64,000 nucleotides of DNA, from positions 3,038,001 to 3,102,000 of the forward strand of contig JAPFFF010000008.1 in the NCBI GenBank assembly GCA_039105265.1, read 5' to 3'. Position numbers and translations under genes: made by a program. Source of the stretch: Tritrichomonas musculus. Lineage: Eukaryota; Parabasalia; Tritrichomonadida; Tritrichomonadidae. This document shows, in pieces, positions 1-8,757 of this stretch. How positions within the stretch are numbered: the stretch's first letter is position 1; every line of letters begins with the position of its first letter. The notes beneath the pieces are model-generated. The model ran no database searches. It was not told the DNA's origin and saw only the letters and a list, made by a program, of their open reading frames with translations.

Positions 1-242
1 AATAATTTAGCAATTCAATTCTTCAGCTTAACATAAGAAAAAACAAATCCAACAATGTTGAACTTTGTTTTTCTAAAAATGTCCCAATAGATCCAGATTT
101 TACTGATTAATTTTTTTTAAATTAGAATACTTTTTGATTGAGTTTTATAAAACGGTTTGACATCAGTTTAAAAAGAAATAACGATTAATTATGTTAACAA
201 ATAAAAACAAGAACATTATAAATTCTTTCTTATAAAAACCAA

Positions 243-1724
243 ATGAAACCTCGCGGAGGAAATCAGATTAGAGGTAGAGGTACATTTAATAACAGAGGAA
301 TGAGGACTCCAATTAACCGCGGCGGTGTTCAACGCAGTCGAATTCAATTTAATACAACTTCTTCTTCAGATACTTCAGATATTAATGCAGATATTCCAAT
401 GATTAATGCACCACAAGAAACTAGAAAAGCTGTTTTATTATCATCAGAAAGTTCTTATTATTCTGATGTTGACGACAATACTAGCAGTGATAATCGAAGG
501 TCTTCTACAGAGAGTGGAAATTTACAAAAAGTTCCAAAAGCTTCTAGTAGTATTGGATCTAAATCTAATTCAGAATCAAGTTCTCAAGAAAATCAAAGTA
601 ATTATGTTAAAAAGCAATATAGCACACCTGTAATAAATCTAGAACACCATCATAAGCATGCTGATAATCTTAACGTACAAAAAAGCTCAACTAAACAAGA
701 TGAATCTTACGAGCCAGAAGTTAATGTAAACAAATCTAGTTCAAGACCAGAAATCAAAAGTAATATTACACCAAATTACCCAGAAAAGAATCAACATTTC
801 AATTCAAACTTGAGTTTAAATGAAAACCCAAGTTCAAATAATATTTACAATGTTAATCAGAATGCTAATTTAGCTAATAATAATAATAACAATAGTAATA
901 ATAATACCAATAGTAATAATAATACCAATAGTAATTACAATAGTAATAATAATACCAATAGTAATTACAATAGTAATAATAATAATAACAATAATAATAA
1001 CAATAGCAATAGTTATACACCAACTACATCTATACAATCAAATGAGACAAAACACTCACAATCATCAAACGAACTACGTATCTTCACTCTTCTTCATGAA
1101 AAATCGACCTTATTAAAGAAAGAAACGTTTAGATTTCTTGAAAACCACAAAATTATTTACTATTCAATGGAAGGTAAAGATAATATCGGCCATTTTACTA
1201 TAATATCAAACCAAACAACTTGTGTTGTCGATGGCCCTGGATATTTAGGAATAGTCAGATGCAATAACAAGGGGAATAAATATCTTCTTGTTTCAAGTCT
1301 AAAAAAGCCTCATGATGACCGTGAAGGTGAAATATGTGGAATATTTTTTAAAGATTCTAATGTTGGGAAAAAGAAAACAAAAAGTCTCAATATAGCAATA
1401 AATCTGGATAGAAATCCTTATTTTTCAATATCCAAAAGACTTTCACTAACTACAATCGCTACAGGTGAAACTGAAGCTCCTCCAAATGTCATTAAATTTA
1501 CATCCAAACCACCTGAAATCAATGAAAAAGGAAAATTAACTCTTAATTTAGGTGATGTTTGTTTAGTCCCAAGTACTAAAAATATAATAATGTGTAATGA
1601 AAAAGGGGAAAATATTTTAATTTTTTATAAAATCTCTGAAGGATCCTTTAGAGTTCATGTTACACTACCAATAACCCCTTTAATAGCCTTTGCTTTAAGT
1701 ATTTCTATTGTCAAAACATTTTAA
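243..1724 (+). CDS. Tubby-like domain protein with RG-rich and Asn-rich N-terminus
   Basis: The 493-residue protein has three parts. Residues 1-33 are rich in RG/RGG-type pairs, as in RNA-binding or methylated tails. Residues about 35-275 are Ser/Asn-rich and disordered, with an Asn run (about 208-256) encoded by AAT repeats. Residues about 277-493 resemble the Tubby C-terminal domain: GYLGIVRCN near the start (family YLGKVRSN), then a final block with GKLTLNLGDVCLVPSTKN (family GRVTxASVKN) and a last strand PITPLIAFALSISI (family PLSPFQAFAICLSS). Tubby domains bind phosphoinositides at membranes and regulate traffic and transcription. The fold is inferred from the order of these motifs. The central phosphoinositide-binding Lys/Arg positions could not be checked. 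The nearest gene starts 314 bases downstream on the same strand. Confidence 0.7.
   Translation: MKPRGGNQIRGRGTFNNRGMRTPINRGGVQRSRIQFNTTSSSDTSDINADIPMINAPQETRKAVLLSSESSYYSDVDDNTSSDNRRSSTESGNLQKVPKASSSIGSKSNSESSSQENQSNYVKKQYSTPVINLEHHHKHADNLNVQKSSTKQDESYEPEVNVNKSSSRPEIKSNITPNYPEKNQHFNSNLSLNENPSSNNIYNVNQNANLANNNNNNSNNNTNSNNNTNSNYNSNNNTNSNYNSNNNNNNNNNNSNSYTPTTSIQSNETKHSQSSNELRIFTLLHEKSTLLKKETFRFLENHKIIYYSMEGKDNIGHFTIISNQTTCVVDGPGYLGIVRCNNKGNKYLLVSSLKKPHDDREGEICGIFFKDSNVGKKKTKSLNIAINLDRNPYFSISKRLSLTTIATGETEAPPNVIKFTSKPPEINEKGKLTLNLGDVCLVPSTKNIIMCNEKGENILIFYKISEGSFRVHVTLPITPLIAFALSISIVKTF
868..1010 (+). repeat. AAT/AAC trinucleotide repeat coding for Asn
   Basis: Impure AAT/AAC/AGT codon repeats inside the Tubby-like gene encode an Asn-rich run. 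A longer unit (NNNNTNSNYNS) is repeated in tandem around 890-980, so the tract probably varies in length between strains. Confidence 0.85.
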
Positions 1725-2038
1725 ATATCTATCTGTTCGATAAAAATTTAGAGTTCTTACCTTTTTTTTTTTTACTTTACATCATTTAATGTTTTGAAAT
1801 TAATTCTATAAATACAATATTTTAAAACATTGCATTTAATTTAGAAATTACAATATTGTAATTATAAGACAAACAAAGATGCGGAACTCCATGCTTTACA
1901 TAATGATGATGAAAATCATATCCTTTGTTATCTGTTATTAGAGATTTTTATTTATCAAAAATCTATTGAATTTTATATATTTTGAAAAAGTTTTAAAATT
2001 TAAATTGAAAGTCCGTTTTTAATTCAAATTATTTATAT
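1725..2038. other. intergenic, no gene seen
   Basis: AT-rich spacer of 314 bases with an 11-base T run near 1762. No RNA gene or open frame of note. It ends in TATTTATAT directly before the next ATG. Confidence 0.6.
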
Positions 2039-3448
2039 ATGAGGAAGAGTCCTTATCTACCTCATCCTGCATTTACAACTCAAGAACATATAGATGAAAT
2101 TAATCGCCATGAAGTACAATTCGCTATCGAGCCTCGCGGCCCTTCAAAGTTTCGTTTAAAATCGATGGAAACAAATGAGAAATGGACAGTTTCAATTGGA
2201 ACTGAGCAGACATGCACTTGCCGTGATACAGAAGTATGCGTTCATATTATATATATAATGATGCGTTATTTTGGTGTCCCAAGTAACTGCGATATTCTTT
2301 GGCAGAAGTCATTAACTGATCATGAAATTGATATTGTTCTTGATGGCCGAGTAAAACGCCCTCCCCCACCAAAACCTCAAGCGATTTACAAAACTAAATC
2401 CGGGAAATCCAAAGTTAAGCGTCTTCCAATCGGAGATGAAGATGTTTGCCCAATTTGCTACGATTCTTTAAAAGATTGCGATAAGTCAAAAATAGCTTGG
2501 TGCCGCCTTGGCTGTGGAGGTAATTTTCACAGAAAATGCGTCAAGGCTTGGATTGATTCTCAAAGATGTTCTGGAAAAGATCCCTTATGCCCTCTTTGCA
2601 GAGAAAGACTTGATATGCTTGGAATAAATCCACCTCGCAAACCCCCACCTAATGCACCTCCACCACTTTCTGAATCTGAAATTCGTGATTTAATGAATAG
2701 AGAAATAACCCCTGATGATTATGATCTTTTATTAAAACTTGATCAATGCGGACACAGTAACTGCCCTCATGGAAGCCAACAACACCGCCAAATTCAACCA
2801 AAAAGGAAAGTTCAAAATCAAAATCAAAGAATTCAAGTTGCGAACAGAATACTCAGAGATCCACCAGATCTTCAAATAACTGGCGCTGTGGTTTCTCATG
2901 ATGCTCCATCATCAGGATCACGTGCACAAATCTCAAATAGACCAATCGTCAGAAGAGTTACCGCTGCTCAAAATCGAAGACCTAATCAAAATTTAAATCC
3001 TTTTGTTGCTGAGATCACAGGGAATCGGTTGTCGCCAGAACTCGAACCATCTGGAAGTTTTCAGCAACTCCAACCTTTACAACCACTCCAACCATCAAGA
3101 CAGCCTCAACATCAACCTCCACCAGCAGCCCCACCTCCATCCCAAAATACTGGGCAACGTCCTACTTCAGGTCGTCTCATAATTAGCGGAATTGGAAGCT
3201 CGCTTGGTTTAAATAATTATAATAGTAATCATGCTAATAATAATAATACTCCGTCAAATTTACCGCCTCCAAATATAGATACACATTTACGTTCACCAGC
3301 GCCATGGCATGGAGGAGGAGGTGGTGAAAACAGACCAAATTCAAAGAGAAACATTGTTATTCCTCCAAAAAGACCTACACATTTCCATCAGGCTCAAGCT
3401 GGAAGTGATTCACCACAATTTCTTGTTTCGAATTTTACTCTTCAATGA
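2039..3448 (+). CDS. SWIM plus RING zinc-finger protein, ZSWIM2/MEX-like E3 ubiquitin ligase
   Basis: The 469-residue protein has a SWIM finger at residues about 57-71 (CTCRDTEVCVH, the C-x-C-xn-C-x-H pattern) and a RING at about 137-188. The RING reads CPICYDSL, then CRLGCGGNFHRKCVKAW, then CPLCRERL. SWIM followed by a RING with the GCGxxxHxxC core is the layout of ZSWIM2/MEX ubiquitin ligases, so the likely role is E2-dependent ubiquitination. Human ZSWIM2 also has a ZZ finger and a second RING; neither is seen here. From about residue 200 the tail is Pro/Gln/Asn-rich and looks disordered. The CDS starts at the first in-frame ATG, directly after an AT-rich stretch. Family is well supported; substrates are unknown. 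Confidence 0.8.
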   Translation: MRKSPYLPHPAFTTQEHIDEINRHEVQFAIEPRGPSKFRLKSMETNEKWTVSIGTEQTCTCRDTEVCVHIIYIMMRYFGVPSNCDILWQKSLTDHEIDIVLDGRVKRPPPPKPQAIYKTKSGKSKVKRLPIGDEDVCPICYDSLKDCDKSKIAWCRLGCGGNFHRKCVKAWIDSQRCSGKDPLCPLCRERLDMLGINPPRKPPPNAPPPLSESEIRDLMNREITPDDYDLLLKLDQCGHSNCPHGSQQHRQIQPKRKVQNQNQRIQVANRILRDPPDLQITGAVVSHDAPSSGSRAQISNRPIVRRVTAAQNRRPNQNLNPFVAEITGNRLSPELEPSGSFQQLQPLQPLQPSRQPQHQPPPAAPPPSQNTGQRPTSGRLIISGIGSSLGLNNYNSNHANNNNTPSNLPPPNIDTHLRSPAPWHGGGGGENRPNSKRNIVIPPKRPTHFHQAQAGSDSPQFLVSNFTLQ

Positions 3449-3787
3449 TTTAATTTTTTTTTTTTTGTTTGTAAGACTAAAAATCGTTTGTTAAATTGCT
3501 TTTTATGTTTGAGAGAATTTCAGGATTTTAATTTTATTGAAAAAAACAAAAAATACGAAATTGTATTTCTATTTCTTTTTTTTGATAAAAATTTGAACTT
3601 TTTCTGAAGTGTCATTGAATTATTCATAGAATTAATTTTATGAAATTCTGTTGGGAGATTGTTTTTAAACTTTTTGATAGAGAAAACATTCAAAAAATAA
3701 TGAGCTATCATGAAGAATTTGAACCGCCAATTGAAAAATTTGTGAGACAACGATAATTTTCAAAATCTAACCAAAAAACATTTTTTT
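3449..3787. other. intergenic, no gene seen
   Basis: AT-rich spacer of 339 bases with T runs. A 76-codon open frame on the minus strand (3520-3750) is low-complexity Lys/Phe/Asn and is not believed. The sequence CTAACC lies 20-odd bases before the next ATG but lacks the AG at the right distance for a splice acceptor. Confidence 0.55.
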
Positions 3788-5140
3788 ATGATATTTACCG
3801 TTTCTGCCCCATTAATTCCTCTCTTACCAGATGGAGAACATTATCCAAAAGATTTTACTCTTCCAAAACGACAAAGGAATGAAGATGCTCTTGATATCAA
3901 AAGATTAATAACAATATTTAGAAAATCGCTTGTTTATGAAGAAAAAAGTACAATTATCGTCAATAAAAAAAATAATACAATTAAAACAAATAAACCAACT
4001 TCTGAAACAGACAATCAAAATATAAATAATGATAATATTCAAAGTGATTTAGCAGTACTTGGAGTTTTATCGCCATATAGCTTATTACCTCATGTTATGA
4101 TTATGGAAATGTCGGAAAATCGTTATTTGCCAGGTCCAGAATCTTTCAGTGAAGCAGAATGGCAAAAAGTGGCAGATCTTGCGAAAAGAGTCGTTATTTC
4201 TATGAAAAATTTAAATGATATTCAGCAAAAAGATCATGAAAATAAGAAATATCAATATGCTGCTCAATGCTGTGGATTTAATTGGTCCCCTTTTGCTTGG
4301 GGTAGCTTAGAAGAAAAAATGTCATGCCAATCCATAATATCAAAATTTCATATGATGATCTGGCAGTGGAGTAGTTTAGCTTTAAACAATAATATTGATC
4401 ATGAAGTTCATATTCCACCAAACAAACAACAATTCTTTTTCAAAAATGAATATAATGCTATCTTCGCACAACTTGTTTTGAATGAACTCGGTATTAGCGC
4501 GAAAAGTCCTGTAAATTGCGGGCCTCGTGGATTGTTTATCCCATTTGATCTCCTTATTCTCAAAAATGATGAAATTCCTCAGAAAGGAATCGAAGAGAAT
4601 ATAAAGAAAATGAGATACATTGCAATTGTTGTAGAAAAAATAATAATGCATTTAAATCAATGTTTAACAAATGATTCACCAGAAAAGCTAATTGAAATTT
4701 TAGAAAAAACATCACAAAGAAATTTGACAAAAGACGAACTAAATACTCTTCGAAAAAATCCTGTCATAAAACCACTCGATGAGGCGCTGTCAAATTGCAG
4801 TAATGAGTTGGAACGTAAGTTAATTAAATTAATTTTTCCTGCTGCACAAAACCGTGCAAATTTCACTACAGTTGAAACATACAATCATCACCCAGAAGAA
4901 ACATGGATGAAAGGGTTCGGATTTTCTATGGTTATGTGCGAATCAAAAATAGAAAAAGTCGTAAAAAGTGGTTTATATATTTGCTTGAAGGCAATGTGCG
5001 GATCTGGCGGAGTTGCAGAGACTCTTGGATGCTACCTCACACGACCTGAAGATAGTTTGGCATCAGATCATGTTATGATTAATCACAATCATTCGATTTG
5101 GACAATTAAGAAAGATCTTGAAATGAAGAAAAATGATTGA
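3788..5140 (+). CDS. hypothetical protein, no family recognised
   Basis: This is a 450-residue ORF with normal codon use and no signal peptide or membrane segment. An acidic/Asn stretch (about 55-90) separates a short N-terminal part from a mostly helical main body. Cys and aromatic residues cluster around CCGFNWSPFAWGSLEEKM (about 160-177), and the C-terminal part has HHPEETWMKGFGFSMVMCESK (about 366-386) and a Gly/Cys block KAMCGSGGVAETLGCYL. These look conserved rather than low-complexity, so it is probably a real globular protein. I assign no function. It sits between a RING ligase gene and CK2 alpha on the same strand, which says little in a genome without operons. Confidence 0.7.
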   Translation: MIFTVSAPLIPLLPDGEHYPKDFTLPKRQRNEDALDIKRLITIFRKSLVYEEKSTIIVNKKNNTIKTNKPTSETDNQNINNDNIQSDLAVLGVLSPYSLLPHVMIMEMSENRYLPGPESFSEAEWQKVADLAKRVVISMKNLNDIQQKDHENKKYQYAAQCCGFNWSPFAWGSLEEKMSCQSIISKFHMMIWQWSSLALNNNIDHEVHIPPNKQQFFFKNEYNAIFAQLVLNELGISAKSPVNCGPRGLFIPFDLLILKNDEIPQKGIEENIKKMRYIAIVVEKIIMHLNQCLTNDSPEKLIEILEKTSQRNLTKDELNTLRKNPVIKPLDEALSNCSNELERKLIKLIFPAAQNRANFTTVETYNHHPEETWMKGFGFSMVMCESKIEKVVKSGLYICLKAMCGSGGVAETLGCYLTRPEDSLASDHVMINHNHSIWTIKKDLEMKKND

Positions 5141-5334
5141 ATGTAGCAAAAACGTTTTTTTGCTTACTAAATATATAGATATATTGATAATTAATAAATT
5201 ATTTAGAAATTTTATTTAATAATTTTATCATTTTGCTTATGTATTTGCAAATTTAAATCTTATATATCAAATGAGTTTTAAAAAAATCTAAGTTTTCATT
5301 TTTCGAAATTCAATAGAGGACAAGTTGATTTTTA

Positions 5335-6408
5335 ATGAATCAATTCAATATAAAAGATGCATACATTGTTGATAAGTTCAATCCAGATTATCCAGATATA
5401 TCAAGATATTATGAAAATGTAAACCTTGAGTTAGGTAGATCACATTGGGACTATAAAAATTGGAATCCAGAATTTGGTGATATTAATCGTTATTCTATTT
5501 GTGAATGGTTAGGAAGCGGCCGCTATTCCGATGTATTCAAATCTTTTCAGGATGGTCATACAGTTTGTGCAATAAAAATTCTTAAACCAGTTAATCCAGA
5601 CAGAGTTCGCCGTGAATTAAGAATTCTTACTCTCCTTCAAGGAGGTCCAAATATTCTTGAACTTTGGGAGATTGTAATTGATCCTGTTAATGGAATTCCT
5701 TCAATGATTATGGGATATGTTGATAATAAAGAATGGCATAAACTTTATGAAGAAATGAAATTAGATGATATAAGATGGTACACATATCGTCTTTTACAAG
5801 CTTTAGCATATACTCATAGTCAAGGTGTAATGCACAGAGATGTTAAGCCTGGTAATATTTTATGCGGTGATCCAAAAGAAAAATTAGAGCTCGCTGATTG
5901 GGGTCTTGCTGAATTTTATCATCCGTTAAGAACATATTCATCATCAGTGGGTACTCGTTACTATAAAGCACCAGAACTTCTTCTTGGATATGAATTATAT
6001 AATTATTCGGTTGATATCTGGTCAGTTGGTGTTATTTTAATAGAAGCTTTATCACTGAATGTTCATTTGTTTGATTCAGATCGTTATAAAATGGATCAAC
6101 TCGATACGATTGCAAAAATTGTGGGAGGTCAAAAAATTGTAGATTGGATCAAATTTCATAAACCTAAAAAGGCGGACGAAAAAACAGTTGAACGCCTTTT
6201 AAAATACAAAGGTGTGCCTTTTGAATCACTTATACCGAGAAAAAGAGCAGCTTTTAAGGATCCTGATGCATTAGATTTAGTGGATAAATTATTAACAGTT
6301 GACAACAAAGAAAGAATATCAGCAAAGGAGGCACTCAAACATCCATTTTTTGATAGCTTAAGAGATAAAAACGCTAACATTCCAACAATATCTGAAAATC
6401 AATTATAA
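5335..6408 (+). CDS. casein kinase 2, catalytic subunit alpha
   Basis: A 357-residue Ser/Thr kinase that is nearly all catalytic domain. The Gly loop is GSGRYSDVF (about 61-69), with Lys81 in VCAIKIL, the catalytic loop HRDVKPGN near 165 and ADWGLAEFY near 183. DWG in place of DFG is diagnostic of CK2 alpha, as is the N-terminal block resembling YWDYE..NPEFGDIxRY (here HWDYKNWNPEFGDINRY). The YYKAPELLLGY activation segment is also CK2-like. CK2 phosphorylates acidic Ser/Thr sites in nucleus and cytoplasm and is usually constitutively active. Length matches the family (about 330-390). The product call is confident. Confidence 0.95.
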   Translation: MNQFNIKDAYIVDKFNPDYPDISRYYENVNLELGRSHWDYKNWNPEFGDINRYSICEWLGSGRYSDVFKSFQDGHTVCAIKILKPVNPDRVRRELRILTLLQGGPNILELWEIVIDPVNGIPSMIMGYVDNKEWHKLYEEMKLDDIRWYTYRLLQALAYTHSQGVMHRDVKPGNILCGDPKEKLELADWGLAEFYHPLRTYSSSVGTRYYKAPELLLGYELYNYSVDIWSVGVILIEALSLNVHLFDSDRYKMDQLDTIAKIVGGQKIVDWIKFHKPKKADEKTVERLLKYKGVPFESLIPRKRAAFKDPDALDLVDKLLTVDNKERISAKEALKHPFFDSLRDKNANIPTISENQL

Positions 6409-7130
6409 TTTAGTATTTTTTTAATACCAAATTTCCAATATCATGTTTGATATCATGTAGTATAAATGTTAAATTTTTTTTTATCAAAATATTATTTTTT
6501 TCGTTTTTCACTTAATATAATTGATAATAATCACAAAAACAAACAAAATATGAAATGCAAAAATAAGCAGGGAAATTGGATTTTGCAAATCATATTTTAT
6601 TTAGAGCTTTTTTAAAAATAAAATGGTAAACCCAACTCAATATATTGAATTGTGAATTCCCAAATTTTTGATGAACAATGATTTATTTTTTTTGGTGTAA
6701 TAATGATATAATAATTATTTATTTTTTAAAAATATAAAGAAATTATCTTTCAAAATGCATGGATATTCATATTTTTTTAAGAAAAATGAAATTTTGTTAG
6801 GTTTTCATTTTATAATTTCAGAACTTAATTGTTCGCGAAACATACAAATTTACAGAAAAGACATTTTTATATTACAAAATCACCATTTATTTTCCCATAA
6901 TTTTTTTGTTTAAAAAGAATGAAAACGCTAATTTCACAGTTTTGATTGGTTTATTACGAAATAAAAAATACGTTTATTTTTGAATTAAAACATTAAGAGG
7001 TATTTCAAAAAGTTAAGATTTACAAAAAAAATTAATTCAAAATGATTGATAAATTCAATAAACTATTTGGATTTTTGAATGTTCTGGACAAATTTTTCAT
7101 AGATTCAATCTAAGATTATAAGAAAAAACA
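6409..7130. other. intergenic, no gene seen
   Basis: A 722-base AT-rich spacer with many T and A runs. No open frame, tRNA-like fold or repeat stood out. Confidence 0.6.
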
Positions 7131-8480
7131 ATGATACCAATTCATCCTTTATTTGATTCATTCGAAGTTATCGGGCACGGTTCAGCAGCTACTGTTTATA
7201 AAGCTGTACATTTACCAACAAATATAACAGTTGCTTTAAAAAGTATATATCAAAATAAGGATCCACATGAAACTGGATACATACAGCGAGAATTTAGTAT
7301 TCACCGATCAATTGACCATCCATTTATTACTTCTTATTTTGGCCAATATAGATCAAATGAGCAACAAGTAATGGTTTTAGAATTCGTCAGAGGGGAAACA
7401 TTACTTGATATAATCAACAAATCTGGAAAAATAAACGTTCATAACACGCACCGCATATTTTGTCAAATCGTTAGTGCGATTAAATATTTACATACCGAAA
7501 AAAAAATTGCACATCGAGATTTAAAACTTGAAAATATTATGGTTAATTATCAAGGGAATGTCAAATTACTTGATTTTGGCTTTGCACATATAAATCTTAA
7601 TGCTCTTACAACACGGTGTGCATCTATACCGTATGCAGCACCTGAAATTTTTAAAGGACAAGAATATACTCGAGCAGTTGATATTTGGAGTCTTGGAGTT
7701 ATTTTGTATGGTATGCTTTCAGGAAAGCTTCCATTCGGAGATTCTGATATTGTTTCAGTATCTAAATCAGTACTCAATGACCCACCAAAATATAATATCG
7801 AATGTATTCCTGAAGAAGCGAGAAGCCTTATAACTGGAATGCTAGAGCCCAATCCATCTAAAAGATTTACTATTAACCAAGTTGAGTTAAATGAATGGGT
7901 TCAACTTAAATCGTTTAAAAATTTAATCAAACAAGAATTTTATCGAAAAGCTGAGCTTTTAACAATTCCACCAAAACAAATGCTAGATTTCAATGTATTA
8001 AATATAATGAAGAAATACTCAATTGACTATTCTTCAATTGAACCAGAAAAATTTGAAGTAGATTTTAACGATTCGTTAATGGCCTACAAAATTATTAAAA
8101 GATCATTGGTGCATTCGAAGTTCAGCCAAATATATGTAAAAGCAATTACTGAACCTTCAGGAATGACAGAGCCTTCAGATCTTTTATTTTCAAATACAAA
8201 GCTACCAACGCTGCATAGTTGTTTTAAAAACGATAGTCCTACTCAGAAAAGAGATCCCATATTTTATCTTAGAAATTGTAATCAAAAAGAATTAGAAGAT
8301 GCTAATTACCAAGATGAGAAATTGGCCAAATATCAGCCTATTTCTTATACGATGAAATCATTAACTAGGCCCAACCTAATTAATACACCATTAAGAAGAC
8401 ATTCAAATGTAAATCATACTTTTGTATCAAAATCTCCAAAAATACTTGATTATGCAAAAATAAATATAAAGCTGAAATAA
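7131..8480 (+). CDS. CAMK-group Ser/Thr kinase, TSSK/SNF1-like
   Basis: The 449-residue protein has its kinase domain at residues about 8-262. Visible motifs are GHGSAATVYKA, VALKS with the ATP-binding Lys, HRDLKLENIM, LDFGFA (DFG) and YAAPEIFKG. SLGVILYGMLSGKLPFGD in the C-lobe is typical of CAMK/AMPK/TSSK kinases. The last 185 residues have no recognisable domain and are Ser/Asn/Lys-rich. The group is clear; the exact subfamily is inferred. A TTCATAGATTCAATC stretch lies about 30 bases before the ATG and could hold the transcription start, but this is not shown. Confidence 0.88.
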   Translation: MIPIHPLFDSFEVIGHGSAATVYKAVHLPTNITVALKSIYQNKDPHETGYIQREFSIHRSIDHPFITSYFGQYRSNEQQVMVLEFVRGETLLDIINKSGKINVHNTHRIFCQIVSAIKYLHTEKKIAHRDLKLENIMVNYQGNVKLLDFGFAHINLNALTTRCASIPYAAPEIFKGQEYTRAVDIWSLGVILYGMLSGKLPFGDSDIVSVSKSVLNDPPKYNIECIPEEARSLITGMLEPNPSKRFTINQVELNEWVQLKSFKNLIKQEFYRKAELLTIPPKQMLDFNVLNIMKKYSIDYSSIEPEKFEVDFNDSLMAYKIIKRSLVHSKFSQIYVKAITEPSGMTEPSDLLFSNTKLPTLHSCFKNDSPTQKRDPIFYLRNCNQKELEDANYQDEKLAKYQPISYTMKSLTRPNLINTPLRRHSNVNHTFVSKSPKILDYAKINIKLK

Positions 8481-8757
8481 TAATTGATTCAAAAAACAAA
8501 TTTTGATGATCAAAATTACATGCTTTCTACACATTAATGTAAAGAAGAAACAAATAGATTGTTAATAATTAATAATAATATTTATTATTATTTAAATAAA
8601 ATATAGATAATATCGAAATATTTCATTATTTTTTTAACAAATTATTTTATTAAACTTTTTAAAATACTATTTAGCCAATCAAAAACTTTTTAAGAAACCA
8701 TTTCAATTGAGGGATTTTTTATCGTTTAAAAAATATCACAACAAAATTGTTTTACAA

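Noticed and set aside
868-1010. Regular repeats as a CRISPR-like array
   Set aside because: They are Asn codons in a coding frame, with no spacers.
3750-3790. CTAAC near the start of the orphan gene as a possible splice acceptor
   Set aside because: No AG at the required distance, and no upstream exon in frame.
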